A stretch of DNA of 64,000 nucleotides from Natrialba asiatica DSM 12278 (lineage in GTDB: Archaea > Halobacteriota > Halobacteria > Halobacteriales > Natrialbaceae). Below are positions 8,779-17,598 of this stretch, piece by piece. Position 1 is the stretch's first letter, and each line of letters opens with the position of its first letter. The DNA lies in assembly GCF_000337555.1 (NCBI RefSeq), contig NZ_AOIO01000017.1:82529-146528 (forward strand). Reading direction: 5' to 3'. Under the pieces are notes generated by a model. That model saw only the letters and a program-made list of their open reading frames with translations, ran no database searches and was not told the origin of the DNA. The translations under genes and the position numbers were made by a program.

Positions 8779-10809
8779 ATGACAGAGTGTCCCCGCCGTC
8801 CCGTCCTGAGTGGTATTGGCACTGCGATGACCGTCGCCCTCACTGGCACCGCGGCCGCAGACGATACGTCTGCCGAGACGAGCCAGTCCGAGTCGTTTGA
8901 CGACCTCTATGCGTTCTTGCCAGCAACCCTTGCTGAGCAGGAGTCACTGTCCGTCTCCGCCATCGATTACGACCGGATGCGCCAGGCGAACGATCCGGCC
9001 ACTATTATGCCTGCGGGCGGGCCGTTCGATCTCGACGCCGACGCCGTTTCGAAAAGCGTCCGCGTCTTCTCTCGAGACCAGTCGTTCTCACAGCCGCTAC
9101 AGGTCTTCACTGGCGACATTGAACTCGAGGGTACGGCCGACACGCGTGAGACCGCCGGGATCGAATACGACTACTACACCCAGAGCGACCGGGATGTCGT
9201 CGCTGGAGTCACCGATGATGCGCTCGTCCTCTCGACCACCCGGGGGACGATCGAGCAGGCACTCGCCGCCGCTGCGGGCGAGACCGATCGCCTCCTCGAT
9301 GCGGCACCAGCCATCGACGATGGGTTCGAGGCCGTCAGTGAGGCCGATACGAAGGCCGTCATGACGGGAACGCGGCAGTCGCTATCAGTCGACCTCGATG
9401 GCGATATCCGGTACGTCAGTCACGCTCAGACCGTCCAAGGTCCGGACACGCTCACGGTTACACAAGTCATCGAGTTCACCGACGAGTCCGACATCACGGA
9501 CGAACTGCTCGAGACGATCGAGGCCGATCTGGCGTACGTGTCGACGGCCGAGGAGCCGTCTGCCGAGGTGGACGGCTCGGTCGTCACGATTACCGTCGAC
9601 CGCGATCTTGCTGCCGAGCGGGCCGTCCGAGAACACGAGAGTCCAGGCTCGCTCCGGGCCGAACGTGATATCGATCTCGATGCCGAGTACCTCGAGATCG
9701 AACTCCGCCGCGGTGATCCGACCCCGGTCGAAGATCTGACGCTCGAACTCGATGACGAGGAGTACGACCGCGACATCTGGGCCGATGGACACGGAACCCT
9801 CGAAGCGGGCGATACCATCCGGATCAAGATGGACGATGTCGAACCGAACCTCTCGCTTAGATTGCGTCACGATCACGAACTCGGGAATAGTTCGAGTGGC
9901 ACGTCGATTCTCTCTCACTTCCAGTTCACGTCGACGTACGATATTGATAGCGGAACGCTCAGTATCGAGTACGCCGACGAGTACCCGCTTGACGGAGACA
10001 ACGTCTTCCTCGCAGCGTACGACGAACGACCGTACTACCGGCCAGACGAAAGCGCGCCGGAGCCTAAGACGACTGCCCAGCCCTGGGAGGGCAAAACCCT
10101 TGCCAGTGGCGACGAGGCGACGCTCGAGGACATCGCCCCCGGCGATACGATACTCGTCTGCTGGAAGGGAACGGACTACGAGGACAGCATCAGTCGAGCG
10201 CAGGCCGAGCCCCCGGGGATCGCTCGGTTCGAGTACGACTACGAGAGCAAGACGGTCTCGGCGTCCCTCGAGTTCGGCGATACTCGGCCCCAGCCACGCA
10301 TCGCCGAGGTGTCGGAGGCCGAAACAGAGCCGTCGACTGACGAAATTGAACGCGATGCGACGGAGTACGAACTCCGCATCGACGACGAGCCCGCCGGCAC
10401 GCAGTGGTCCGACGAGTTCGACACCGTCAGTTCGGGTGCGACGATCGAGATTGCGGATATTCCGGTCGGTTCGGATGTCACGGTCGTCTGGGCGGCAACC
10501 GGCACCCGCATCGGCGGCACGCGAACACAGCCCCAGGTCGATCTCGAATACGACGACGGGACGATCACACACGTCGGTGGGGATGCACTGTCCGCAACCG
10601 ATCTCACGCTCCGGCTCTCGACGGAGACAGACCGCTTCACAATCGAACTCGAAGACGTCATTTCGGGAACGTTCGAGGAGGGAGATTCGTTCGAGATCAC
10701 TGCAGAAACCGTCGGATCGGACGACGAAATCGGGGCGGTCCGGTACGCCCACCTTCTGTACGGTAAACAGGACCAGTACCACGTCGGGTACGTGTCTCTT
10801 GACCGGTAG
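8779..10809 (+). CDS. Secreted multi-domain beta protein with pilin-like repeats
   Basis: 676 residues. The N-terminus (CPRRPVLSGIGTAMTVALTG...AAA, residues 4-28) resembles a Tat or Sec signal peptide. The first ~270 residues are unrecognised. From about residue 300 there are four or five related segments in which an Asp/Tyr-rich strand pair leads to a short GD-x-[IF]-x-I turn, for example LEAGDTIRI, LEDIAPGDTILV and FEEGDSFEI. The last (LEYDDGTITHVGGDALSATDLTLRL) resembles the beta domain of archaeal type IV pilin-like proteins. It is probably extracellular. It stands alone, with a divergent promoter region shared with cobW. Confidence 0.75.
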   Translation: MTECPRRPVLSGIGTAMTVALTGTAAADDTSAETSQSESFDDLYAFLPATLAEQESLSVSAIDYDRMRQANDPATIMPAGGPFDLDADAVSKSVRVFSRDQSFSQPLQVFTGDIELEGTADTRETAGIEYDYYTQSDRDVVAGVTDDALVLSTTRGTIEQALAAAAGETDRLLDAAPAIDDGFEAVSEADTKAVMTGTRQSLSVDLDGDIRYVSHAQTVQGPDTLTVTQVIEFTDESDITDELLETIEADLAYVSTAEEPSAEVDGSVVTITVDRDLAAERAVREHESPGSLRAERDIDLDAEYLEIELRRGDPTPVEDLTLELDDEEYDRDIWADGHGTLEAGDTIRIKMDDVEPNLSLRLRHDHELGNSSSGTSILSHFQFTSTYDIDSGTLSIEYADEYPLDGDNVFLAAYDERPYYRPDESAPEPKTTAQPWEGKTLASGDEATLEDIAPGDTILVCWKGTDYEDSISRAQAEPPGIARFEYDYESKTVSASLEFGDTRPQPRIAEVSEAETEPSTDEIERDATEYELRIDDEPAGTQWSDEFDTVSSGATIEIADIPVGSDVTVVWAATGTRIGGTRTQPQVDLEYDDGTITHVGGDALSATDLTLRLSTETDRFTIELEDVISGTFEEGDSFEITAETVGSDDEIGAVRYAHLLYGKQDQYHVGYVSLDR

Positions 10810-10868
10810 CTGATCGCCGGACACTCGGGGCGATAGCTTTTAGTCACTCGCCCCAAGCATGACCGACG

Positions 10869-11165
10869 ATGACGCTTGCCGATCGAATCGCCGCATTTCG
10901 GGATACGCTCGAGGAGTGGCTTCGCGGCCTCTTTCACGGACTGTTCACGCATCCAGCCTACGAGAAGATCGAGCAGGAGGCCGAGGACGCGGAGGATGCG
11001 TTCATGTTGGCGTGTTTCCCCGACGCCTTCGGCATCCCGAGCCCGGTTTCGTACTACACCGCTGAACTCCTCCCGTATCTGGAGGACGAGTTCAGCGCGT
11101 GGGAGCGTCGGATGTGGGATCGGCAGTCGGTTATCGAACGAAAGGGACACCAGTATCACTTCTGA
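10869..11165 (+). CDS. Conserved-looking small acidic protein
   Basis: 98 residues, helical, with an aromatic and acidic composition (EEWLRGLFHGLFTHPAYEKIEQEAEDAEDAFML) and no membrane segment or signal. The ATG at 10869 is used; another ATG at 10860 is in a different frame. It lies about 140 nt upstream of the ArsA-type ATPase gene on the same strand and could share its transcript. I do not recognise a function. Confidence 0.65.
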   Translation: MTLADRIAAFRDTLEEWLRGLFHGLFTHPAYEKIEQEAEDAEDAFMLACFPDAFGIPSPVSYYTAELLPYLEDEFSAWERRMWDRQSVIERKGHQYHF

Positions 11166-11304
11166 GGGCAGACAACGCAATGCATTCCACGACGGTGATT
11201 CCACGTCCACGTCCGCGCCCGCGTTCGCGTTCGCTGTCGGCAGTAGCGCCGACGCTGCCACGTGGAACGACCCTGCTGACTGATGTGGTGATTCGATTCA
11301 ACCG

Positions 11305-12279
11305 ATGACCGAGTTCGTCTTTTTCGGCGGCAAGGGAGGGGTCGGCAAGACGACGATTTCGAGCGCACACGCGCTCGAGTGCGCCGATTCGGGGCACGAG
11401 ACGCTCGTCGTGTCGACCGATCCGGCCCACAGCACGACCGACGTGTTCGAGCAGGACTTCGGTGACGAGCCTCGAGAAGTCGAGGGGTACACCGGCCTCT
11501 CGGCGATGGAGATCGACCCGGAGCGAGAGGTACAGGACCACCTGCAGGATCTCAAGCGGCAGTTAAATGCGCAACTCTCCGCGGCGATGGTCAACGAGGT
11601 GGACATCCAACTGGAGATGGCTCATCAGACGCCGGGTGCCTACGAGGCGGCCCTGTTCGATCGATTCGTCGACGTGATGCAGACCGCCGAGGACTACGGC
11701 ACGGTGATCTTCGACACCTCGCCGACCGGATCGACGCTGCGACTGCTCGCGCTCCCGGACCTCCTCGAACAGTGGATCGATCGACTGGTGGCCAAACGCA
11801 GGCGGAGTATCGATCGCTACGAGAAGGCTGCGATCGGCAACCGCGAGCCCCGACGGGTGATGGACGGCGACCCCGTCCTCGCTCGCCTCCAGCAACGCAA
11901 GGAGCGATTCGAGTTCGCCGGCGAGGTCCTGCGGGAAAACGCCTCGTTTTACCTCGTGTTGAACCCGGACGAACTCTCGATCCGGGAGACGCGCCGCTCG
12001 GTCGAGACGCTTACCGACGCGGGCCTCCCCGTTCGCGGGCTCGTCGTCAACCGATTGACGCCGGAACCCGACCCCGACGAGGACGGCCGGGGCGCACGCT
12101 ATCTCCGCGAGCGGGTCGCAACCGAGCGCGACCGCCTCGACCAAATCGAGCGCGAGTTCGACGTGCCGGTCGTCGCAACCATCGAAACGCGCGTCGAGGA
12201 GGTCCGCGGCGGTCTCCTCGAAGATGTCGCAGCTGAACTCGATATGGGGGGCGCGGACGAGCAGTCGCGGCTGGAGTAG
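11305..12279 (+). CDS. ArsA/Get3 family ATPase
   Basis: 324 residues with the deviant Walker A GGKGGVGKTT (8-17), switch I STDPAHST (about 36-43) and switch II DTSPTGSTLRL (about 135-145). This is the archaeal Get3/TRC40-ArsA family. Archaeal members bind hydrophobic tail-anchors or act as general chaperones; arsenite export is less likely because no ars genes are adjacent. There is one copy of the ATPase domain, so it would act as a dimer. The 140-nt upstream region holds a degenerate 6-nt tandem run (about 11201-11237) and an inverted repeat TTCCACGT/ACGTGGAA. Confidence 0.88.
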   Translation: MTEFVFFGGKGGVGKTTISSAHALECADSGHETLVVSTDPAHSTTDVFEQDFGDEPREVEGYTGLSAMEIDPEREVQDHLQDLKRQLNAQLSAAMVNEVDIQLEMAHQTPGAYEAALFDRFVDVMQTAEDYGTVIFDTSPTGSTLRLLALPDLLEQWIDRLVAKRRRSIDRYEKAAIGNREPRRVMDGDPVLARLQQRKERFEFAGEVLRENASFYLVLNPDELSIRETRRSVETLTDAGLPVRGLVVNRLTPEPDPDEDGRGARYLRERVATERDRLDQIEREFDVPVVATIETRVEEVRGGLLEDVAAELDMGGADEQSRLE

Positions 12280-12446
12280 ACCGAACTCGCGAGGTTACGA
12301 GATGCCCATTTGTTTTCGACTTGTCGTATAATATCTGATTTCTTCCATTTATGGCCGAAAAGAGGTGTTTTCTCGAGGGGGATGCGGACCTCAATAAATA
12401 ATATTTATAGTGCCTCCGTCCAACAACCGGCACGTGATATAATACC

Positions 12447-14333
12447 ATGGTTGGTGTAATCTGGATCGTCGCACTGGTACTGGCGACGTTTAGCGTGGCA
12501 TACGTCACGTATGGGCGGTATCTCTCGCGGTTCGTCAACCTGGACGATAGTCGAGAGACGCCGGCTCACAAGTATCAGGATGGGCAGGAGTACGTCCCGG
12601 CGAAGAAGTCGGTCTTGCTGGGGCATCACTATTCGAGTATCGCGGGGGGCGCGCCCGTCGTCGGGCCGATCACGGCCGCGCTGGTCTGGGGATGGTTGCC
12701 GGCCGCGCTGTGGGTTGCGATCGGGAATCCGCTGATCGGGGCGGTCCACGACTTCGTGTCGCTATCGAGTAGCGTTCGACACGAGGGGAAGTCGATCGGC
12801 TACATCATCGGGGAGTACGTCGGCGAGCGCGGCAAGAACATGCTGCTGTGGTTCGCGTTCTTGCTGACGATCCTCGTCGTGGCGGTGTTCGCGCTCGTCA
12901 TCGGGGTCGTTTTCAACGCGTATCCGCAGGCGGCGACCGCGAGTTTGATCTACGTCACGCTCGCGTTCCTGTTCGGGTTCTGGCTCTACCAGCTCGGACT
13001 CCCCTTCTCTCTCGGGACGGTCGTCTTCGTCGCTGGGGTGTTCGGCTCGGTCTGGGCCGGTATCCAGTACCCGCTCGCGCTCGTTCCGGCCGCCGAGGGC
13101 GCCGCGTACCCCGAGGGAACGATCGTGTTGCTCGACTCGGCACCGTGGTTCATTCCCGCGCTGCTCGAGAGCGTCAACATCGGCGCGTGGGTGCTCGTCG
13201 TCCTCCTCTACGGGGCGCTTGCGAGCGTGCTGCCGGTGTGGATGCTCCTCCAGCCGCGCGACTACCTCTCGTCGTTCCTGCTGTACACCGGCGTCGGCGG
13301 GGGCCTGCTCGCAGTTATCGTCGGTACGTTCATCACCGGGATGGGGAGCGACGCGGTCCACCCGGAAACCGGCGAGGCGCTGAACCTCGACATCGCGACC
13401 GGCGCCTGGTACGGCTTCTTCGGCCAAAGCGGGCCGCTCGCGGACCTCATTCCGCTCATGCCGCTGTTCCCGCTCCTGTTCGTTACCATCGCCTGCGGGA
13501 CCGTCAGCGGCTTCCACGCGCTGGTGTCCTCGGGGACGACGGCGAAGCAACTGAACAAGGAGAGCGACGCCCGGCTCATCGGGTACGGCGGCATGCTCGC
13601 CGAAGGACTGCTCGCGGCGGTCGCGCTCTGTTCCGTGACGATCATCGCGATGACGCCGGCGGATACCGCCGGCGGTATCGGACTCGCACTACCCAACTTC
13701 GCGACCGGCGGCGGTGCAATCCTCACCACCCTCGGCATTCCGATGGATTACGCAGCGCCGTTCATGGCGCTCGTCCTCGCGAGTTTCCTGCTGACGAGCA
13801 TGGACACGGCCGTCCGACTGGGCCGGTACATGTTAGAGGAACTCGTCGGCACTCCCGAAACGACCGTTCAAGGGTACGCAGCCAATCGCTACGTCAACAC
13901 CTCGATCATCGCTGTCGTCGCGTTCTTCCTGCTCGGGAGCGGCCGGTGGGAGGATCTCTGGACGCTGTTCGGCGGCGCAAACCAGTTGCTGGCGTCGCTC
14001 GCGCTGCTCACCGGGACGGTCTGGCTGGCCAACTGGAGCAAGACGAAACAGCTCGTCTCCACCGGCGCTCCGACGGTCCTGATGGCCGTCATCACGCTCT
14101 GCGGACTGACGTGGGTCGGCGGCTATCAGATCGTCGGGGGTCGACTCCTCGGAATCACCGCGGAGGCAGAGACCTCGGTTATCGGACTGGCCTCGGCTAT
14201 CGTTCAGGTCATCATCATCGCGACGCTGCTCGGGTTGGCGCTTTCCCTGTTCAAGATCGGCTACGACAACATGCAGATGGCCCGCGACGGTAGCTCGGGA
14301 GTCTCCGCCGAGGTCGGACAGGACGACGACTAA
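12447..14333 (+). CDS. cstA: Carbon starvation protein CstA-like peptide/pyruvate transporter
   Basis: 628 residues, about 16 hydrophobic helices. The conserved CstA N-terminus is clear: TYGRYLSRFVNL, then RETPAHKYQDGQEYVPAK, LLGHHYSSIAGGAPVVGP and GAVHDFVSLSSSVRHEGKSI. The family imports peptides or pyruvate under carbon limitation. Length and motif order suit a full-length short-type CstA. An AT-rich stretch with overlapping TATA-like elements (about 12393-12410) precedes the ATG by 40-50 nt. The next gene (14372-15019) lies tail to tail. Confidence 0.92.
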   Translation: MVGVIWIVALVLATFSVAYVTYGRYLSRFVNLDDSRETPAHKYQDGQEYVPAKKSVLLGHHYSSIAGGAPVVGPITAALVWGWLPAALWVAIGNPLIGAVHDFVSLSSSVRHEGKSIGYIIGEYVGERGKNMLLWFAFLLTILVVAVFALVIGVVFNAYPQAATASLIYVTLAFLFGFWLYQLGLPFSLGTVVFVAGVFGSVWAGIQYPLALVPAAEGAAYPEGTIVLLDSAPWFIPALLESVNIGAWVLVVLLYGALASVLPVWMLLQPRDYLSSFLLYTGVGGGLLAVIVGTFITGMGSDAVHPETGEALNLDIATGAWYGFFGQSGPLADLIPLMPLFPLLFVTIACGTVSGFHALVSSGTTAKQLNKESDARLIGYGGMLAEGLLAAVALCSVTIIAMTPADTAGGIGLALPNFATGGGAILTTLGIPMDYAAPFMALVLASFLLTSMDTAVRLGRYMLEELVGTPETTVQGYAANRYVNTSIIAVVAFFLLGSGRWEDLWTLFGGANQLLASLALLTGTVWLANWSKTKQLVSTGAPTVLMAVITLCGLTWVGGYQIVGGRLLGITAEAETSVIGLASAIVQVIIIATLLGLALSLFKIGYDNMQMARDGSSGVSAEVGQDDD

Positions 14334-14371
14334 TTCGGCGTTACTCCGAGTTCAGCGATTTCTTCGCGGCA

Positions 14372-15019
14372 CTACAACTGTAATCGACGCGATAGCAATC
14401 CGAGCAGCCCCGGCTCCTCCCGCTCGATCGGCTCCCAGAGGCGAAACGCCGACGCCACGTCCGCGTTCTCGCTCGCAACCAGCGTCTCCGACGCCGGCGC
14501 GACGACGACGACGTTGATCTCGTAGTGGCCGTGATAGCCGTACTTCAACAGCGTCCGCCCGTCGACGGCCTCGATGCGACGCCGCACGTCCGCCGGATCC
14601 GGAATCGACGGCGTAACGAGGACGAACGTGAACTCCGTGGCAAAGTGCTCCTCGTTCGCCTCGATCCACTCGTCCGCGAGTTCGGAGCCGAGGTCGGCAA
14701 AGCGCTCCAGCGTCCGGTCGTCGACAGCGTCGACGTGCGTGACGAACAGGTGCTCGGTCGACTCGTGGTCGGCGAACGAGAGCGCGGGGTGGAAGACGTG
14801 CTTCTGGTTGACGACCGACAGCGTCCCGTACAGCGTGAACGCCTCGCCGGCGACCCGGTAGTCCTTCTCCAGATCGTAGTTGTGCATGAGCCGATCGCTG
14901 ACTCGGTCGACGAACTCGTCGTCCCAGTCGGGGACGGCTGCAAGGTCGCGGTCGCCGGCTGCATCCTCGCCGGCCGGGTCGAGACCCGTTTCGGTGGGCC
15001 TGTCCGCTGGACGTTCCAT
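14372..15019 (-). CDS. Conserved-looking cytosolic protein, function unknown
   Basis: 215 residues from the ATG at 15019 (an upstream ATG at 15034 adds five). It is soluble and mixed alpha/beta, with LFVTHVDAVDDRTLERFADL and TFVLVTPSIPDPADVRRRIEAV followed by a hydrophobic strand INVVVVAP. The N-terminal 35 residues are acidic and low in complexity. Its ordered core suggests a real enzyme or binding domain, but I cannot assign it. It converges with cstA, with only 38 nt between stops. Confidence 0.7.
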   Translation of the reverse strand: MERPADRPTETGLDPAGEDAAGDRDLAAVPDWDDEFVDRVSDRLMHNYDLEKDYRVAGEAFTLYGTLSVVNQKHVFHPALSFADHESTEHLFVTHVDAVDDRTLERFADLGSELADEWIEANEEHFATEFTFVLVTPSIPDPADVRRRIEAVDGRTLLKYGYHGHYEINVVVVAPASETLVASENADVASAFRLWEPIEREEPGLLGLLSRRLQL

Positions 15020-15173
15020 GTGAGGTGATGCCACGTCGCCTTCAAAAGTCCGTCGGGTGTCGGCTGGATCGAGCAGACGTAGGACAACGGCAGCCAGCGC
15101 GCGACTGGTGAAGCCGCCCAGCGACCCACGTGTTTACATACCACTGGGACGAACCGTGGACACGAGAGAGCGC

Positions 15174-15398
15174 ATGGCACGAGACCGAGAAGCGTGCGGA
15201 CGGTGTTCGACTTCCATCGTCGTTGATGCCACACAGGGCGACCAGCACGATGGCGAGCGTGGAGACCGCGATCCCTACGGCGATGCGCGTATCGAAGTCG
15301 ACGACGCGCAACTGCGGCGGTTCTCCCCGGACGGCTGGCTCTCGCGCGCGGCGAGTGAACTCGATGCCGTCGTGCGTCGATTCACCTGGGGCGAGTAA
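15174..15398 (+). CDS. Possible small acidic protein (strand uncertain)
   Basis: 74 codons from the ATG at 15174, with a TATA-like TTTACATA about 35 nt upstream, a CGRC pair near the N-terminus and an acidic middle. On the opposite strand a 121-codon frame (15042-15407) holds a plausible transmembrane helix (RIAVGIAVSTLAIVLVALCGI region, minus strand). Acidic codons read backwards give Val/Ile, so one of the two is an artefact; third-position GC does not decide between them. The plus strand is slightly preferred for the promoter. Confidence 0.35.
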   Translation: MARDREACGRCSTSIVVDATQGDQHDGERGDRDPYGDARIEVDDAQLRRFSPDGWLSRAASELDAVVRRFTWGE

Positions 15399-15517
15399 AC
15401 GGTTCACACCACCGTTCGAGACCGGCGTCGCCAGTTCTGCTTTCCCGCCGTATACGTACCGGCGATTTGCTGTCGACGGTGAACTCGTCGAGCCTGTCCA
15501 CGATAATGCGTGTCCGG

Positions 15518-15676
15518 TTACGTTTCGGTAGTGTCGACCGAGCGGTAGATATCCGAGCGGAGTTCGGCCGCTCGTTCTTCGTCGATGACGGCTTCGGCCT
15601 CGAGTTCGTCGAGAATCCCGAGGATCGCGTCGCAGAGTCGCTCCGGGTGGTCGATACGGACCTCTGAGTCGTCCAT
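15518..15676 (-). CDS. Very small acidic helical protein
   Basis: 52 residues from the ATG at 15676 to a TAA at 15518. The translation is strongly haloarchaeal: ERLCDAILGILDELEAEAV and IDEERAAELRSDIYRS form two predicted helices with an acidic surface and one Cys. Codon third positions are GC-rich and opposite-strand readings look poor. It could be a small adaptor or antitoxin-like protein; there is no partner on the same strand nearby. The function is unknown. Confidence 0.6.
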   Translation of the reverse strand: MDDSEVRIDHPERLCDAILGILDELEAEAVIDEERAAELRSDIYRSVDTTET

Positions 15677-15820
15677 ACGACCCCGACCACGTCGAGGGTA
15701 TTCAACGACCGGGGCGGAAACCGGCGGTTCTCGTCCGGCTCCGATAGTCGGAACGCGGGACGACGGCTCGTGAGTCCGGGTGCGGCTCTCGCCCGTTAAT
15801 CGGAGCGATCACCTGCTGAC

Positions 15821-17020
15821 TTAGTTCGTCGTGATGATCTCGATCACGTCCCGCGACTCGACCGTGTAGTCCTTGCCGAGTTGGCGGTTCGTCCGGCAGT
15901 CGATCGCGTGCAGGAAGCCGTCGCCGATGTCGGAGTGGAGGCTGTAGGCGAAGTCCTCGGCGGTCGAGTTCGGCGGGATGAGATAGCAATCGGGCAGGAC
16001 CTCGCCGCGTTCGTTGCCAAGGCCGTTCGCGCCGCCGGGGAAGACGGGCGTGACGCCGAGCACGTCGAACAGGGCGGTTTCGATCGCGGCCTGCACGCCG
16101 GTCGCGCCGAACTCGGTGAGGAACTCGCGGATCTGCTCGAGGCCCTGTTCTTGCTCGCCGGAGACCTCACCTGTAATCTCGAATTCGGCGTCGCCGGGCC
16201 GGTAGTCGACGACGCCGGCCTTGTCCGCGGACTTCAGGGCTTTTTCGGCGTGAGCGCTGCAGGGGACGATCGTCAGGTGTTCGTAGTCGGGATCGGTCGT
16301 GATCTCCGCGTAGTTGGCCTGCGCTTCGGGGGCGTCCATCTTGTTCGCCGCGATGACCATTGGCTTGGTCTCCTTACGGATTTCGCGGGCGAGTTCGAGT
16401 TCGTCGTCGGCGTCCCACGCGTCGGGATCGAAGCCGACGTCGACGCGGCGGATGAGGCGCTTGATCTCGTCCGCGTTGGTCTTGAACGCGCTCATCTGTT
16501 CGGCGAGTTCGTCTTCGATGGCGTCGTCTTCGGTGGTGTAGCCGGACTCGTAGCGCTCGATGCCTTTCTCGAGGACGCCGAGGTACCACTGATCGAGTTC
16601 TTCCTCCAGGAACGCGATGTCCTCGCGGGGGTCGTGGCCCTCCGTCGGCTCACCTTCCAGATCCGTCTCGCCGGAGAAGTCGACGACGTGGACGAGTACG
16701 TCCGTCTCGTTTAAGTCGGTGAGGAACTGGTTGCCGAGGCCGTTGCCCTCGTGTGCGCCGGGGATCAGGCCGGCGACGTCGACGAGTTTCGTCGGCACGA
16801 AGCGGGTGCCGTGGTCGCAGTAGCCGACGTTCGGGGTGCACTCCTCGTCGAACTCGGGGGCGGCGCAGTCGACGCGGACGTAGGCCTCGCCGACGCTCGG
16901 GTCGATGGTCGTGAACGGGTAGGCCCCTTCGGGTACGTCGTTCATCGTCGCGGCGTTGAAGAAGGAGGACTTGCCGACGGAGGGTTTGCCGACCAGTCCG
17001 ATTCTGTAACTCCTACTCAT
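15821..17020 (-). CDS. YchF/OBG-family GTPase/ATPase
   Basis: 399 residues. P-loop GKPSVGKS (11-18), switch DVAGLIPGAHEGNGLGNQFL, NKMD-type base motif (AANKMDAPEA) and a C-terminal TGS domain ending in SRDVIEIITTN. YchF proteins prefer ATP, bind ribosomes and act in translation and stress response; archaeal members are universal. The ATG at 17020 opens the conserved SRSYRIGLVGKPSVGKS; the 24 upstream codons read by the longer frame are non-coding in character and run into the purine-rich repeat. Confidence 0.92.
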   Translation of the reverse strand: MSRSYRIGLVGKPSVGKSSFFNAATMNDVPEGAYPFTTIDPSVGEAYVRVDCAAPEFDEECTPNVGYCDHGTRFVPTKLVDVAGLIPGAHEGNGLGNQFLTDLNETDVLVHVVDFSGETDLEGEPTEGHDPREDIAFLEEELDQWYLGVLEKGIERYESGYTTEDDAIEDELAEQMSAFKTNADEIKRLIRRVDVGFDPDAWDADDELELAREIRKETKPMVIAANKMDAPEAQANYAEITTDPDYEHLTIVPCSAHAEKALKSADKAGVVDYRPGDAEFEITGEVSGEQEQGLEQIREFLTEFGATGVQAAIETALFDVLGVTPVFPGGANGLGNERGEVLPDCYLIPPNSTAEDFAYSLHSDIGDGFLHAIDCRTNRQLGKDYTVESRDVIEIITTN

Positions 17021-17134
17021 TACCCGTCTCTGTCGTGGCCGACCTAAACGGGTTTCTGTCTCGGCAGCGAGTGATATGTCTATTCCTGGCACGCGAACGC
17101 GCGAGCGGGAGATCGAGAGAACGAGAGGGAGAAA

Positions 17135-17165
17135 CAGAACAGAACGGAACGGAACGGAACAGAAC
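17135..17165. repeat. Pentanucleotide microsatellite
   Basis: Six tandem 5-mers alternate CAGAA and CGGAA, inside a longer purine-rich tract (about 17100-17175) upstream of ychF. Such runs can slip in replication; length would be expected to vary between strains. No coding role is seen. Confidence 0.8.
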
Positions 17166-17194
17166 TCGAAGGGAACGCAGCGCGGATAGGACTG

Positions 17195-17503
17195 TCACCG
17201 GATCAGCGTCGTCCAACTCCAGCCGGCGAGCGCGACGACGATCAGCGCAAGAACGGCGAAGACGGCCCACTGCTGCGTCTGCGTCTCCGCGATCGGCCCG
17301 AACACGTCGACGAGCCCGGTCGCCTGCATCATCCCGACGACGATCAACAGGAGCAGAAAGATCGACACGACGCCGACTGCGATCCAGTTGCGAGCCATCT
17401 GCTCTCCCTCTTGCTTTGCCTCCTCGGCGTCCCGCGTCGGCTTCTCCGTCGGATCTCGATCGCCGCCGGCGTCGGGATCGAGATTGGAGTCGCGATCGGA
17501 CAT
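17195..17503 (-). CDS. Small two-helix membrane protein
   Basis: 102 residues: an acidic, disordered N-terminus of about 38 residues (DSNLDPDAGGDRDPTEKPTRDAEEAKQ), then two transmembrane helices (about 40-60 and 77-97). This layout is common among haloarchaeal membrane proteins of unknown role. It sits between the aminotransferase gene and the ychF upstream region on the same strand, with 96 nt to the aminotransferase. Confidence 0.7.
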   Translation of the reverse strand: MSDRDSNLDPDAGGDRDPTEKPTRDAEEAKQEGEQMARNWIAVGVVSIFLLLLIVVGMMQATGLVDVFGPIAETQTQQWAVFAVLALIVVALAGWSWTTLIR

Positions 17504-17598
17504 ATCAATCAGTAGATCGGGAGGACGGGAAACGGTTTTACCTGCAGATTCCGGTGGCGCTTGAAGTACGTGACTGCCACTCCCGACGCCGTTGCTTG

